From Oscillospiraceae bacterium (GTDB taxonomy: Bacteria; Bacillota; Clostridia; Oscillospirales; UBA644): DNA of 64,000 bases. This document shows positions 55,820 through 63,737 of the stretch, piece by piece (the stretch's first letter is position 1; every line of letters begins with the position of its first letter). The stretch covers positions 62,001-126,000 of the forward strand of contig CACZQB010000058.1 in assembly GCA_902783255.1 (NCBI GenBank). Reading direction: 5' to 3'. A program made the translations under genes and the position numbers. A model generated the notes under the pieces. That model ran no database searches. It was given only the letters and a program-made list of their open reading frames with translations, and was not told the DNA's origin.

Positions 55820-56863
55820 ATGTCTACAATTATGAAAAAAGAAATCTTTGAAGAACCTCTGGCAATGGAGCGCTGCCTCAAATCAAATGAAGCTACGCTT
55901 GATAAACTTGCCGAAACGCTTAAAACATCAGGTATAACCAATGTTATTGTAGCTGCAAGAGGAACTTCAGACCATGCTGGAATCTACGGCAAGTATATTA
56001 TTGAAACTATGCTCGGTATCCCTGTCGGTCTTTCAGCATGTTCCACTTCCACTCTTTACGGATCAAAACTTAATTACAAAAATATGCTTGTTATCGGTAT
56101 TTCTCAGTCCGGAGCAGCTGCAGATGTTCTTGAAATAATCAATGACGCAAAAGAGACCGGAGCGATCACTCTTACCATTACAAATAATCTTGAGTCTCCT
56201 CTTGCTTCAGCGGCCGATTTTCATCTTTATTGCGATGCGGGTTACGAAGCAAGCGTTGCCGCTACCAAAACATTCAGTACGCAGCTTTATCTTATTGCCG
56301 AGCTTGTTGCAAGATGGGCAGGAAGAACTGATATTCTCAAAAAACTCGAAAATGTTCCGAAAGGAGTTGCCCAGATTCTTCTTCAGGATGCAGCGATTGC
56401 TCAGATTGCCACTCGTTATCGCTTTATGGAAGAAGCTTTTATCCTTTCAAGAGGCATAAATTACCCGCTTGCTCTCGAAGCAACTCTGAAAATCCAGGAA
56501 ACAAACTATGTTCGCGCAAAAGCATATCCGATTTCCGATTTTCATCATGGTCCTTTTGCCATGGTCAGCGAAGGTATGCCTGTATTTATGTATATGTCCG
56601 ACGGACCTGTCAAAAAAGACGCTATGGTCATGATAGAAAAACTTCAGAACGTTGGCGCAGACTTGTTTATGGTGTCGGATGATGACGATCTTCTTGCTCA
56701 GGGAGATCTTGGCTTTAAGATTCCTGAAGCTGATAAAGAAGATATGATAGCTTCTTTCTATTTCGCAACATTCGCACAGCTTTTTGCCGCAAATCTTGCT
56801 GAAGTCAAGGGACGCAATCCGGATGCTCCCAGAGGTCTAAAAAAAGTTACAGTAACAAAATAA
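55820..56863 (+). CDS. SIS-domain sugar-phosphate isomerase/deaminase (GlmS-C/NagB-II type)
   Basis: A 347-residue protein with two SIS domains and the layout of the isomerase half of GlmS. The N-terminal segment EEPLAMERCLKSN matches the family start 'EQP'. AARGTSDHAGIYGKY, GISQSGAAADVLE and YEASVAATKTFSTQLY are the sugar-phosphate binding loops. The C-terminal half has SRGINYPLALEATLKIQET and DFHHGPFAMV. The N-terminal glutaminase of GlmS is absent, as in NagB-II-type glucosamine-6-phosphate deaminases and AgaS. With a PIG-L deacetylase and ROK kinase homologue next to it, removal of an amino group from a hexosamine phosphate is the likely job. Confidence 0.9.
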   Translation: MSTIMKKEIFEEPLAMERCLKSNEATLDKLAETLKTSGITNVIVAARGTSDHAGIYGKYIIETMLGIPVGLSACSTSTLYGSKLNYKNMLVIGISQSGAAADVLEIINDAKETGAITLTITNNLESPLASAADFHLYCDAGYEASVAATKTFSTQLYLIAELVARWAGRTDILKKLENVPKGVAQILLQDAAIAQIATRYRFMEEAFILSRGINYPLALEATLKIQETNYVRAKAYPISDFHHGPFAMVSEGMPVFMYMSDGPVKKDAMVMIEKLQNVGADLFMVSDDDDLLAQGDLGFKIPEADKEDMIASFYFATFAQLFAANLAEVKGRNPDAPRGLKKVTVTK

Positions 56864-56897
56864 AACATGATCATAATTCGAATTAAGGAGAATTATT

Positions 56898-58271
56898 ATG
56901 GAAATCAAGGTAAAAGCACCTCTTGATCCCGGATTTGAACCGATGTCGGTTATCTGCCGCGATTTTTGCAAAGCAGTTGAAAAAGAGGGCGGCGAAGATA
57001 TCGTTATCGGTGTAGTAAGAAACAAGGGATTTGTTTCCACTTACAAAACCCGTATTTTTAAAAAGGGACATGAAAGCGAAAACAATAAGTATATAGAAAG
57101 AATCGTTAAAACCATGCTTTGGATCAAGGGCGGATACAAAGTAATAATTGCCGGCCCTAAGCCTGTTGCGGATTATATCGCTGCAGCTTATTCCAACGGC
57201 GGGATACGCGATTTCGACGCTAAATTTATGGCTCGCGTATATGAACATCCTTTTGAGGTCGAACATGTTTCGATTGAAAATGCGCCAATAACATTTGAAA
57301 CGACAAGTCCTGTCGGAAGACATCTTGACGGCTGCCGTATCGGATTTGATGCAGGCGGATCAGACAGAAAGGTAAGCGCTGTAATTAACGGTGAGACCGT
57401 ATATTCGGAAGAAGTAATCTGGCATCCCAAAACACAGAGTGATCCCAAGTACCACTATAAGGGAATTCTTGACGCTATGAAGACCGCCGCTTCCAAAATG
57501 CCTAAGGTCGATGCTATCGGCGTTTCTTCTGCAGGCGTTTATGTCGATAACCGCATAATGGTCGCATCGCTTTTCATTAAAGTCAATGATGAAGATTTTG
57601 AGAAAACCGTAAAAGATATGTATATCAATGTAGCAAAGGAAATAGGGGAGAATATCCCTCTTGAAGTAGCTAATGACGGAGATGTAACTGCACTTGCGGG
57701 TGCGATGGATCTAAATGATACGGAAGTTCTCGGCGTTGCTATGGGTACATCCGAGGCAGGCGGATATGTCGACAGCAAGGGCAACATAACGGGCTGGCTC
57801 AACGAACTTGCTTTTGTCCCGGTTGACTACAATGAAAATGCCATGGTCGATGAATGGTCCGGCGATTACGGATGCGGCGTAAAATACTTCTCTCAGGACG
57901 GTGTTATAAAACTTGCTCCTGCTGCAGGAATAGAGCTTGACGATTCCCTTACCCTTGCAGAAAAACTCAAATATGTTCAGGAACTTCAGAAAAAGAATGA
58001 TCCGCGTGCTGCAAAAATATACGAAACCATCGGCGTATATTTCGGCTATGAAATCGCATATTACGCTCAGTTTTACGATATCAAGCATGTTCTTATAATG
58101 GGTCGTGTAACTTCTGGCGAAGGCGGTGTTATCCTTCTCAATAAAGCAAATGAAGTCTTGAATACCGAGTTCCCCGATCTCGCGAAAAAAATCAAACTCC
58201 ATATTCCCGATGAATCAAGCCGCCGCGTAGGTCAGTCTATCGCAGCCGCATCTCTCCCGGAAATCAAATAA
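56898..58271 (+). CDS. ROK-family sugar kinase homologue with N-terminal extension
   Basis: A 457-residue protein. The first 140 residues form an extra alpha/beta region (FCKAVEKEGGEDIVIGVVRN). The ROK/actin-like core follows from CRIGFDAGGSDRKVSAVI (phosphate-1), IGVSSAGVYVDNRI, VANDGDVTALAGAM with the catalytic Asp, and the phosphate-2 loop GVAMGTSEAGGYVD. The Cys-rich zinc motif of standard ROK proteins is replaced by DEWSGDYGCGVKYF. The final LIMGRVTSGEGG is the adenosine motif. It probably phosphorylates a hexosamine or related sugar, but activity is not proved and a non-kinase role is possible. It is 34 nt after the SIS gene. Confidence 0.82.
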   Translation: MEIKVKAPLDPGFEPMSVICRDFCKAVEKEGGEDIVIGVVRNKGFVSTYKTRIFKKGHESENNKYIERIVKTMLWIKGGYKVIIAGPKPVADYIAAAYSNGGIRDFDAKFMARVYEHPFEVEHVSIENAPITFETTSPVGRHLDGCRIGFDAGGSDRKVSAVINGETVYSEEVIWHPKTQSDPKYHYKGILDAMKTAASKMPKVDAIGVSSAGVYVDNRIMVASLFIKVNDEDFEKTVKDMYINVAKEIGENIPLEVANDGDVTALAGAMDLNDTEVLGVAMGTSEAGGYVDSKGNITGWLNELAFVPVDYNENAMVDEWSGDYGCGVKYFSQDGVIKLAPAAGIELDDSLTLAEKLKYVQELQKKNDPRAAKIYETIGVYFGYEIAYYAQFYDIKHVLIMGRVTSGEGGVILLNKANEVLNTEFPDLAKKIKLHIPDESSRRVGQSIAAASLPEIK

Positions 58272-58290
58272 TAATTAAGAGGTATAAATT

Positions 58291-59139
58291 ATGAAACTTA
58301 ACAACAAAGCAGAAATATATATATGGGACGGAACTCCCGTGGACGAAGCGCTTGCGCGCACAACATGTCTCGGAATCTCTGCCCATCAGGACGATATCGA
58401 ACTTATGTCCTGGGCAGGTATTCTTGATTGCTTCGGCAAAAAAGATAAATGGTTCTCTGCCATAGTTACCGCAGACGGCGCAGGAAGCCCCAGAACAGGT
58501 CTTTATGCCGATTATACAAACGAACAGATGATGGAAGTTCGCCGTCTCGAACAAAAAAAGGCAGCTTTTGTTGGCGAATATGCTGCGCTTGCTCTTCTCA
58601 ACTATACATCCTCCGCAATCAAAGACGGTTCAAACCGTGATGTTATAGAAGATTACAAGGAACTTTTCAGAGCAATGAGACCCGAGGTCGTATTTACTCA
58701 CAATCTTGCAGATAAACATGATACACATATAGGCGTTGTTACCAAAGTCATCAAAGCCATTCGAGAGCTTGACCCCGCAGACAGACCGCGCAAAGTATAT
58801 GGCGGTGAAGTTTGGAGAAGCCTTGACTGGGTAAATGACGAAGAAAAAACAGTTTTCGATGTAACAGCCCATCAGAATATGGCGGCATCTCTCGTTTCGC
58901 TTTTCGACTCTCAGGTTGCAGGCGGAAAACGCTATGATCTCGCTACTCAGGGCAGACGTGTCGCAAACGCAACATATTATGCATCCCACGGCACCGATAC
59001 CGCAGAAAGCCTTATGTATGCAATGGATCTTACACCGCTTATAGAAGATCCCGATCTTGATATCGTTGAATACGTCAATAAATATATTGACAGTTTCAAA
59101 AAGGATGTCAACGACCGTATACTTAAGGTGACCAAATAG
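58291..59139 (+). CDS. PIG-L family deacetylase
   Basis: A 282-residue zinc amidohydrolase of the LmbE/PIG-L family, which removes N-acetyl groups from N-acetylglucosamine-like sugars. The zinc motif AHQDDIELMSW is at about residues 31–41 and the third ligand is in KHDTHIGV at about 146–153. The family segment FTHNLADKHD is clear. There is no signal peptide, so the substrate is inside the cell. Between a ROK kinase homologue and a sugar-binding lipoprotein it probably prepares an amino sugar for the SIS enzyme. Confidence 0.92.
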   Translation: MKLNNKAEIYIWDGTPVDEALARTTCLGISAHQDDIELMSWAGILDCFGKKDKWFSAIVTADGAGSPRTGLYADYTNEQMMEVRRLEQKKAAFVGEYAALALLNYTSSAIKDGSNRDVIEDYKELFRAMRPEVVFTHNLADKHDTHIGVVTKVIKAIRELDPADRPRKVYGGEVWRSLDWVNDEEKTVFDVTAHQNMAASLVSLFDSQVAGGKRYDLATQGRRVANATYYASHGTDTAESLMYAMDLTPLIEDPDLDIVEYVNKYIDSFKKDVNDRILKVTK

Positions 59140-59150
59140 CATATTCCTTT

Positions 59151-59178
59151 CATATCGGGGCAGATATGCTCCGATATG
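59151..59178 (+). other. Hairpin between the deacetylase and lipoprotein genes
   Basis: CATATCGG (59151–59158) and CCGATATG (59171–59178) form a stem, followed by ACGGTCTTTT. The T tract is weak, so partial termination or message processing is possible. No promoter is seen in the remaining 58 nt. Confidence 0.5.
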
Positions 59179-59236
59179 ACGGTCTTTTCCATGTACTCAA
59201 CTGCCGTAAGCATTCATATAAAGGAGATTATTAAAA

Positions 59237-60604
59237 ATGAAAAAAGCTCTTATTTTCCTGTTTATTGCAGCCGTCGCTTTTTCGTTTGTTTCATGTGCAC
59301 AGGGCAAAGAAACAGAGATTTTCGATTACGATCTTAATGCAGAATTAGAAGAATCGTATGATTTTCATGGTAAAGAAATAGTTTTTATTGGAGAAGAACG
59401 TGAAGGTAGAATCGAAGTAAATCCGTATGAAACTTATGAAGATTCCGAATGGACAGAAAGACTGAAAATACGCTACAAAGATATAGAAAAAAAATATAAT
59501 ATCAAGTTCGTTTTCAAAAAAAGTCCGGGCGGTCTTGCCGCAACACATGCTGCTGGTCTTCATTGGGCAGACCTTTTTGATGCCCGTTCAGATGCTCACT
59601 GGCCGAATATGGATGCAGGCCTTTACAATTCACTTACACCTGTTCCCGGATTTGTTGAAGGAATAGAAGAAGGAAAATGGGGTCCTGTTCGACTTGTTGA
59701 ATATTTCAAGCGCGGCGATGATTATCAAGCGTTTTATCCCGGTTTTCACGGAATTCCTTTCCCTCAGATGGGCGGCGTTTTTTATGCAAATCTGACCGTA
59801 TTGCATCAGTTCGGTTTTGATCCGTTCGAACTGATTGAAAACGGTGAATGGACATGGAAAACTTTCAGAAATATTCTCGAAACAATCGGCGGAACGCCTA
59901 ATGATCCCAACAGCGTTTTCGGAATGTATTATCAGACAAGCTTTCCGGATTATTTCCTCACTACACTCATTCTTAATAACGGCGGAACACTTGTCAAAAA
60001 GAATGAAGACGGCAGATTCGTCAACAATCTTAACTCAAAAGAAGCCGTTGAGGCAATGCAGTTCGCGCAGGAACTCTTCAATGACGGTGTCGTTGCAATC
60101 CAGAATGACGGTGAGAAATATCCTACGTTTATAGAAAATAGACTTGCCTTTATCTACGAATATTCCTATGTCGGAACCGTTGATGCATCAGACAACGGAT
60201 TTATGTATAACGATGTTGACTTCGCTATCGTTCCCTGTCCTGCAGGTCCATCTGCAAAATACGGAGAATGGAAGTCTTATCTCGGATACGCAGACAGGCT
60301 GATTGCTGTCCCTATAACTGCCGATATGGATATTATCAACGCTATGTTGTCAGATCTTTATTCTCCGCTTGGCAACGATCCGTTTGAATGGCGCGAAGTA
60401 TATGCAAGGCAAAATTTCCTTCATGAAGAAAGCGCTGAATATTATTTCACTATGTATGACAACGCAGAACCGGACTATTACAGAGCTGTAAGCCTTTTTC
60501 CGTGGTCAAGCATAATAAACGCCCGCAAAGGAATCAATGAAGCACTGGAAGAGTCTGCAGACAGGATTCAGGCTGTCCTTGACAGAGATTTCAATAAGGA
60601 TTAG
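59237..60604 (+). CDS. Extracellular solute-binding lipoprotein (carbohydrate type)
   Basis: A 455-residue lipoprotein with lipobox cysteine C20 (FSFVSCAQG). It has the sugar-binding protein pattern of two lobes: WTERLKIRYKDIEKKYNIKF early, GIPFPQMGGVFYANL, then ENGEWTWKTFRNIL and YSPLGNDPFEWRE near the end. It shares the ENGEW segment with the two other lipoproteins of the window but is more distant. No permease gene is near. It ends the glycan block and is followed within 45 nt by a DUF1858 gene. Confidence 0.84.
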   Translation: MKKALIFLFIAAVAFSFVSCAQGKETEIFDYDLNAELEESYDFHGKEIVFIGEEREGRIEVNPYETYEDSEWTERLKIRYKDIEKKYNIKFVFKKSPGGLAATHAAGLHWADLFDARSDAHWPNMDAGLYNSLTPVPGFVEGIEEGKWGPVRLVEYFKRGDDYQAFYPGFHGIPFPQMGGVFYANLTVLHQFGFDPFELIENGEWTWKTFRNILETIGGTPNDPNSVFGMYYQTSFPDYFLTTLILNNGGTLVKKNEDGRFVNNLNSKEAVEAMQFAQELFNDGVVAIQNDGEKYPTFIENRLAFIYEYSYVGTVDASDNGFMYNDVDFAIVPCPAGPSAKYGEWKSYLGYADRLIAVPITADMDIINAMLSDLYSPLGNDPFEWREVYARQNFLHEESAEYYFTMYDNAEPDYYRAVSLFPWSSIINARKGINEALEESADRIQAVLDRDFNKD

Positions 60605-60648
60605 TATTAACGTCAATACTAATAATTGATACTTAGGAGACTGATATA

Positions 60649-60849
60649 ATGGAAATGAAAATTACTAAAGATATGATAATATCAAAGGTGCTCAGCATAG
60701 CTCCCGAAACAGTTGATATTTTCGTAGAATACGGTATGCACTGCGTAGGTTGTATGGCTGCTGCAGGCGAAACGATTGAAGAAGCTTGCGAAGTTCATGG
60801 CATTGATGCAGACGAACTGGTAGATGCTCTCAATGCTCTTACGGCATGA
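60649..60849 (+). CDS. DUF1858 domain protein
   Basis: A 66-residue cytoplasmic protein that is one DUF1858 domain (the ScdA N-terminal type). Its redox or metal-like motif is GMHCVGC at about residues 29–35, with two cysteines, followed by an amphipathic helix (GETIEEACEVHGID). Such small proteins are linked to disulfide or iron-sulfur handling, without a settled role. It overlaps the start of trmK by 4 nt. A small inverted repeat (TTAGTATT / AATACTAA) lies over the end of the preceding gene. Confidence 0.88.
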   Translation: MEMKITKDMIISKVLSIAPETVDIFVEYGMHCVGCMAAAGETIEEACEVHGIDADELVDALNALTA

Positions 60850-61526
60850 TGAAGCTTTCGCCAAGACTGAAAAAAATAGTTGATTTTACGGATAAGTGCG
60901 GGGTCGTTGCCGATATAGGCACCGATCACGCACTCGTTCCGGTTTATTTGATCGAAAACGGACTTTATAAAAAAGCTTATGCTTGCGACATACGTCCTTT
61001 ACCGCTCAAAAGAGCTGAAAAATACATATTTTCACGGAATCTCTCAGATAAAATAACAACTATACAGACAAATGGTCTTCAGAATGTCCCCGATGACACT
61101 GATACCATCGTTATTGCCGGAATGGGCGGTGAAATGATAATCGATATTTTATCATCAGATATCTCACATCACGCAGCAACATTTGTTTTACAGGCAATGA
61201 CTGCTGTTGACGCTCTTCGGGAATTCCTTTATAAAAACGGATATAAGATACTTGATGAAGATATCGTTGCAGAGCAGCAGGGAAGAAAACTGTATTCAGT
61301 AATAAAAACCCAAAAAACGGATTTACCGAAAGATTATTCTGCAATTGATGTTCTGCTGTCACCCGCTCTACAAAGAAAAAAATCAGCTGAAAAAGAGATG
61401 TATATAAAAAAACTGATCTATACACGTTCAAAAATACTTGAAAACATCAATAAATCTAAAATTCACGATGAAAACTACATCAATATGATCACCGATGAAA
61501 TGAATTTACTGAAGGAGTGCCTTTGA
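60846..61526 (+). CDS. trmK: tRNA (adenine(22)-N(1))-methyltransferase
   Basis: Methylates N1 of A22 in bacterial tRNAs with SAM. The 226-residue protein has the family start LSPRLKKIVDF, the SAM motif VADIGTDHALVPVYLIENG and the motif IVIAGMGGEMI. The C-terminal coiled-coil tail is Lys-rich. Two adjacent ATG codons (60846 and 60849) could start it. It overlaps the nif3-like gene by 1 nt (TGATG), the usual trmK–nif3 pairing of Firmicutes. Confidence 0.93.
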   Translation: MMKLSPRLKKIVDFTDKCGVVADIGTDHALVPVYLIENGLYKKAYACDIRPLPLKRAEKYIFSRNLSDKITTIQTNGLQNVPDDTDTIVIAGMGGEMIIDILSSDISHHAATFVLQAMTAVDALREFLYKNGYKILDEDIVAEQQGRKLYSVIKTQKTDLPKDYSAIDVLLSPALQRKKSAEKEMYIKKLIYTRSKILENINKSKIHDENYINMITDEMNLLKECL

Positions 61527-62302
61527 TGCATAATAACAAAATAAAAGTAGAAGATATTCACCTATATATAGATTCTTTTGCCCCGTTTTCTTCGGCAATG
61601 GAATTTGACAATGTAGGTATACTTGTCGGAAACAAGGAAAAAGAAGTAGCTCATATCCTGATGTGCCTTGATATCACCCGAAATGCAGTAGCCGAAGCCG
61701 TAAATAAGCATGCCGAACTGATAATCTCTCATCATCCGGTTATTTTTAACCCTTTAAAATCAATATCGTCTGAATCTGCTGTTTATGATCTGTGTAAAAA
61801 TGAAATTGACGCAATTTGCGCACATACGAATCTTGATGCTGCAAATGGGGGAGTAAACGATGTTTTATGCAAACTGATAGGACTGAAAGACACAGAAATC
61901 TGGACTCCTGAAAACATAGGAAGGATCGGATATACCGATTCAAACATGGCTGACTTTGTGAAACTTGTCGCGGATAAACTTGAAATAAATGATGTTAATT
62001 ATATAGATTGCGGAAAAAGAGTAAAAAAAGTTGCGGTAATGGGAGGATCTGGAGGAGGAGATATTGCTTTTGCAATAGCTTCAGGCGCAGATACTCTTCT
62101 TACCGGGGAAATGAAGCATTCACAGTATATAGAAGAAAAAGAAAAAGGGCTCAATGTAGTAGCTGCAGGTCATTTCAATACGGAATACCCGGTCATTCCT
62201 TCTCTTCGTGAAAAGATCAGAGAGAAATTCCCTGAAATAAATGTCACTCTATTCAAAGAACCTTCATATATGTGCTATTCCGTTCCTGTAATCAACATTT
62301 AA
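61526..62302 (+). CDS. Nif3-like dinuclear metal center protein (GTP cyclohydrolase I type 2 family)
   Basis: A protein of 258 residues. Metal ligand motifs are ISHHPVIFNP, HTNLDAANGGVND and the late GHFNTEYPVIPSLR. The central PII-like insert of B. subtilis YqfO (about 370 residues) is missing, so this is the short form as in E. coli YbgI. The activity of the family is uncertain. The ATG at 61526 has AAGGAG 8 nt upstream and is chosen over a GTG at 61517 that overlaps that site. It follows trmK by translational coupling. Confidence 0.92.
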   Translation: MHNNKIKVEDIHLYIDSFAPFSSAMEFDNVGILVGNKEKEVAHILMCLDITRNAVAEAVNKHAELIISHHPVIFNPLKSISSESAVYDLCKNEIDAICAHTNLDAANGGVNDVLCKLIGLKDTEIWTPENIGRIGYTDSNMADFVKLVADKLEINDVNYIDCGKRVKKVAVMGGSGGGDIAFAIASGADTLLTGEMKHSQYIEEKEKGLNVVAAGHFNTEYPVIPSLREKIREKFPEINVTLFKEPSYMCYSVPVINI

Positions 62303-62554
62303 ATATAAAACGAAGAGTGGAATATCAAGTCCTTTCTTTGTTTATTGTTTTACTCAAAATTATATATGTGATATTAATTGATACGTAATGTTTGTCAACT
62401 TTACAGAAAGAAATGTTGGCTGTCAGATACCTTTACATTCCTCTGCTTTGTTTAATCTACAATGCGTTGTATCACGAAACGTGTGTGAAATAAATATTAC
62501 ATTTTTGTTTCTCAAATTAAAACAATAGCTTGGTTGCAATAAAAAATTATATAT
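62303..62554. other. AT-rich noncoding stretch
   Basis: No gene, RNA family or clear terminator is visible between the nif3-like gene and the next promoter. Short weak repeats only (for example around ATTAATTGATACGTAATG). Confidence 0.6.
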
Positions 62555-62583
62555 TGACAAACCTTTGAAAATATGATATAATA
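62555..62583 (+). promoter_or_regulatory. Consensus SigA promoter of the 3D-domain gene
   Basis: Perfect TTGACA (62555–62560) and TATAAT (62578–62583) with a 17-nt spacer; the 5' leader would be about 90 nt. Confidence 0.92.
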
Positions 62584-62679
62584 GCCATACTCCTCTAAAG
62601 CAACAATACTTTACATCAATTTTTATCACAATTTGATATTTGTGTTTATACTTGATTGTCAGAAGGGATGGTGACAAAA

Positions 62680-63684
62680 ATGGCAGTAAAAAATAATATG
62701 AGCAAAAAGGACAAAAGAATTTATCGTTATGTTCTTGTTGTTGCTATGTTTATTGTTCTCACCATTTCATCTTTTTTCTTTTATGAAATAATTATTGATG
62801 CAAAAACGGATGACGTAAAAGAAAATGAAATTTCAGAAGAAATATCGGATGTTATCATTGACGTTACTGAACCTGTATACAATGACCCCCAGAAAATTGT
62901 AGTCAGCGATAAAATAGCGTTTCTTGCACACCTTACCGCGGACAGAAAAGATTATACTTTTCCTTTTCTTGTTGAAGATAATGCAACTGTAGGTAATCTT
63001 CTTGAACGTGCAGGTGTTACAATATCCAAAGACGACTATATTAATAAAGGCTATACTGTCGACACTCCGTTGTTTGAAGATATTTACGTCGAAATAGGTC
63101 GTGTTGAATATAAAGAAACCGTTGAAAAGATAACAATTCCATTTGATACTATTGAAATGCCTATGATATATTCAATATGGGCAGGGAAAAAAGTTAAAGA
63201 TAATGAAAAAGGCGAAAATGGCATTAAAGAAATCACATACAGGACCAAATATGTGGACGGCGTTGAGGTCAGTTCAACGAAAATAAGTGAAAAAATCACA
63301 AAAAAACCCGTCACAGCAAAGGTATATGTAAACAGAATGGATCTTCTCGATGTCCGAAACGGGCCTCCTTCTGAGTATATAACTGTTATTGACGTTAATG
63401 TTACCGCATATACCGGCGTCGAAGAAGGCGGACTTATTACCGCTACGGGAGACCCCACTCAGGTAGGTTATGTCGCCGTCGACTCAACAATCATTCCTCT
63501 TTATTCTAAGCTTTATATCGTTCTGAACAACGGCTTTGTTTACGGATATTGTACCGCAATGGATGTAGGCGGAGGAATAAAAGGAAATGATATAGATATT
63601 TTCCTTCCTAATTACGATGATATGATGAATTTCGGCAGAAAAGCGGGAAAATGTTATATAATATCCTACGGTAAAGGCAACTGA
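62680..63684 (+). CDS. G5 and 3D domain wall-associated protein (YabE/RpfB-like)
   Basis: A protein of about 334 residues. It has a basic cytoplasmic start, one membrane helix (about residues 18–40) and an acidic stretch. A DUF348 ubiquitin-like domain (FLVEDNATVGNLLERAGV) and a G5 domain (about 165–235, with EITYRTKYVDGVEVSS) follow. The C-terminal 3D domain contains GYVAVDSTIIPLYSKLYI and CTAMDVGGGIKGNDIDIFL, whose three aspartates name the fold. It is probably a peptidoglycan-cleaving or remodelling enzyme. I choose the ATG at 62680, with GGTGA upstream, over earlier in-frame starts. It is a single-gene unit ending in a terminator. Confidence 0.9.
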   Translation: MAVKNNMSKKDKRIYRYVLVVAMFIVLTISSFFFYEIIIDAKTDDVKENEISEEISDVIIDVTEPVYNDPQKIVVSDKIAFLAHLTADRKDYTFPFLVEDNATVGNLLERAGVTISKDDYINKGYTVDTPLFEDIYVEIGRVEYKETVEKITIPFDTIEMPMIYSIWAGKKVKDNEKGENGIKEITYRTKYVDGVEVSSTKISEKITKKPVTAKVYVNRMDLLDVRNGPPSEYITVIDVNVTAYTGVEEGGLITATGDPTQVGYVAVDSTIIPLYSKLYIVLNNGFVYGYCTAMDVGGGIKGNDIDIFLPNYDDMMNFGRKAGKCYIISYGKGN

Positions 63685-63689
63685 TATTT

Positions 63690-63718
63690 CGGGAAAGAGC
63701 GATACTCTTTCCCGTTTT
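63690..63718 (+). terminator. Intrinsic terminator after the 3D-domain gene
   Basis: CGGGAAAGAG / CTCTTTCCCG perfect 10-bp stem with a 5-nt loop and TTTT. It ends 20 nt before the sulfatase ATG. Confidence 0.88.
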
Positions 63719-63737
63719 ATAATTACGGAGTATCCAT

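Noticed and set aside
62303..62554. Possible small RNA or tRNA in the gap after the nif3-like gene
   Set aside because: No cloverleaf, no conserved RNA core and no terminator hairpin could be found.
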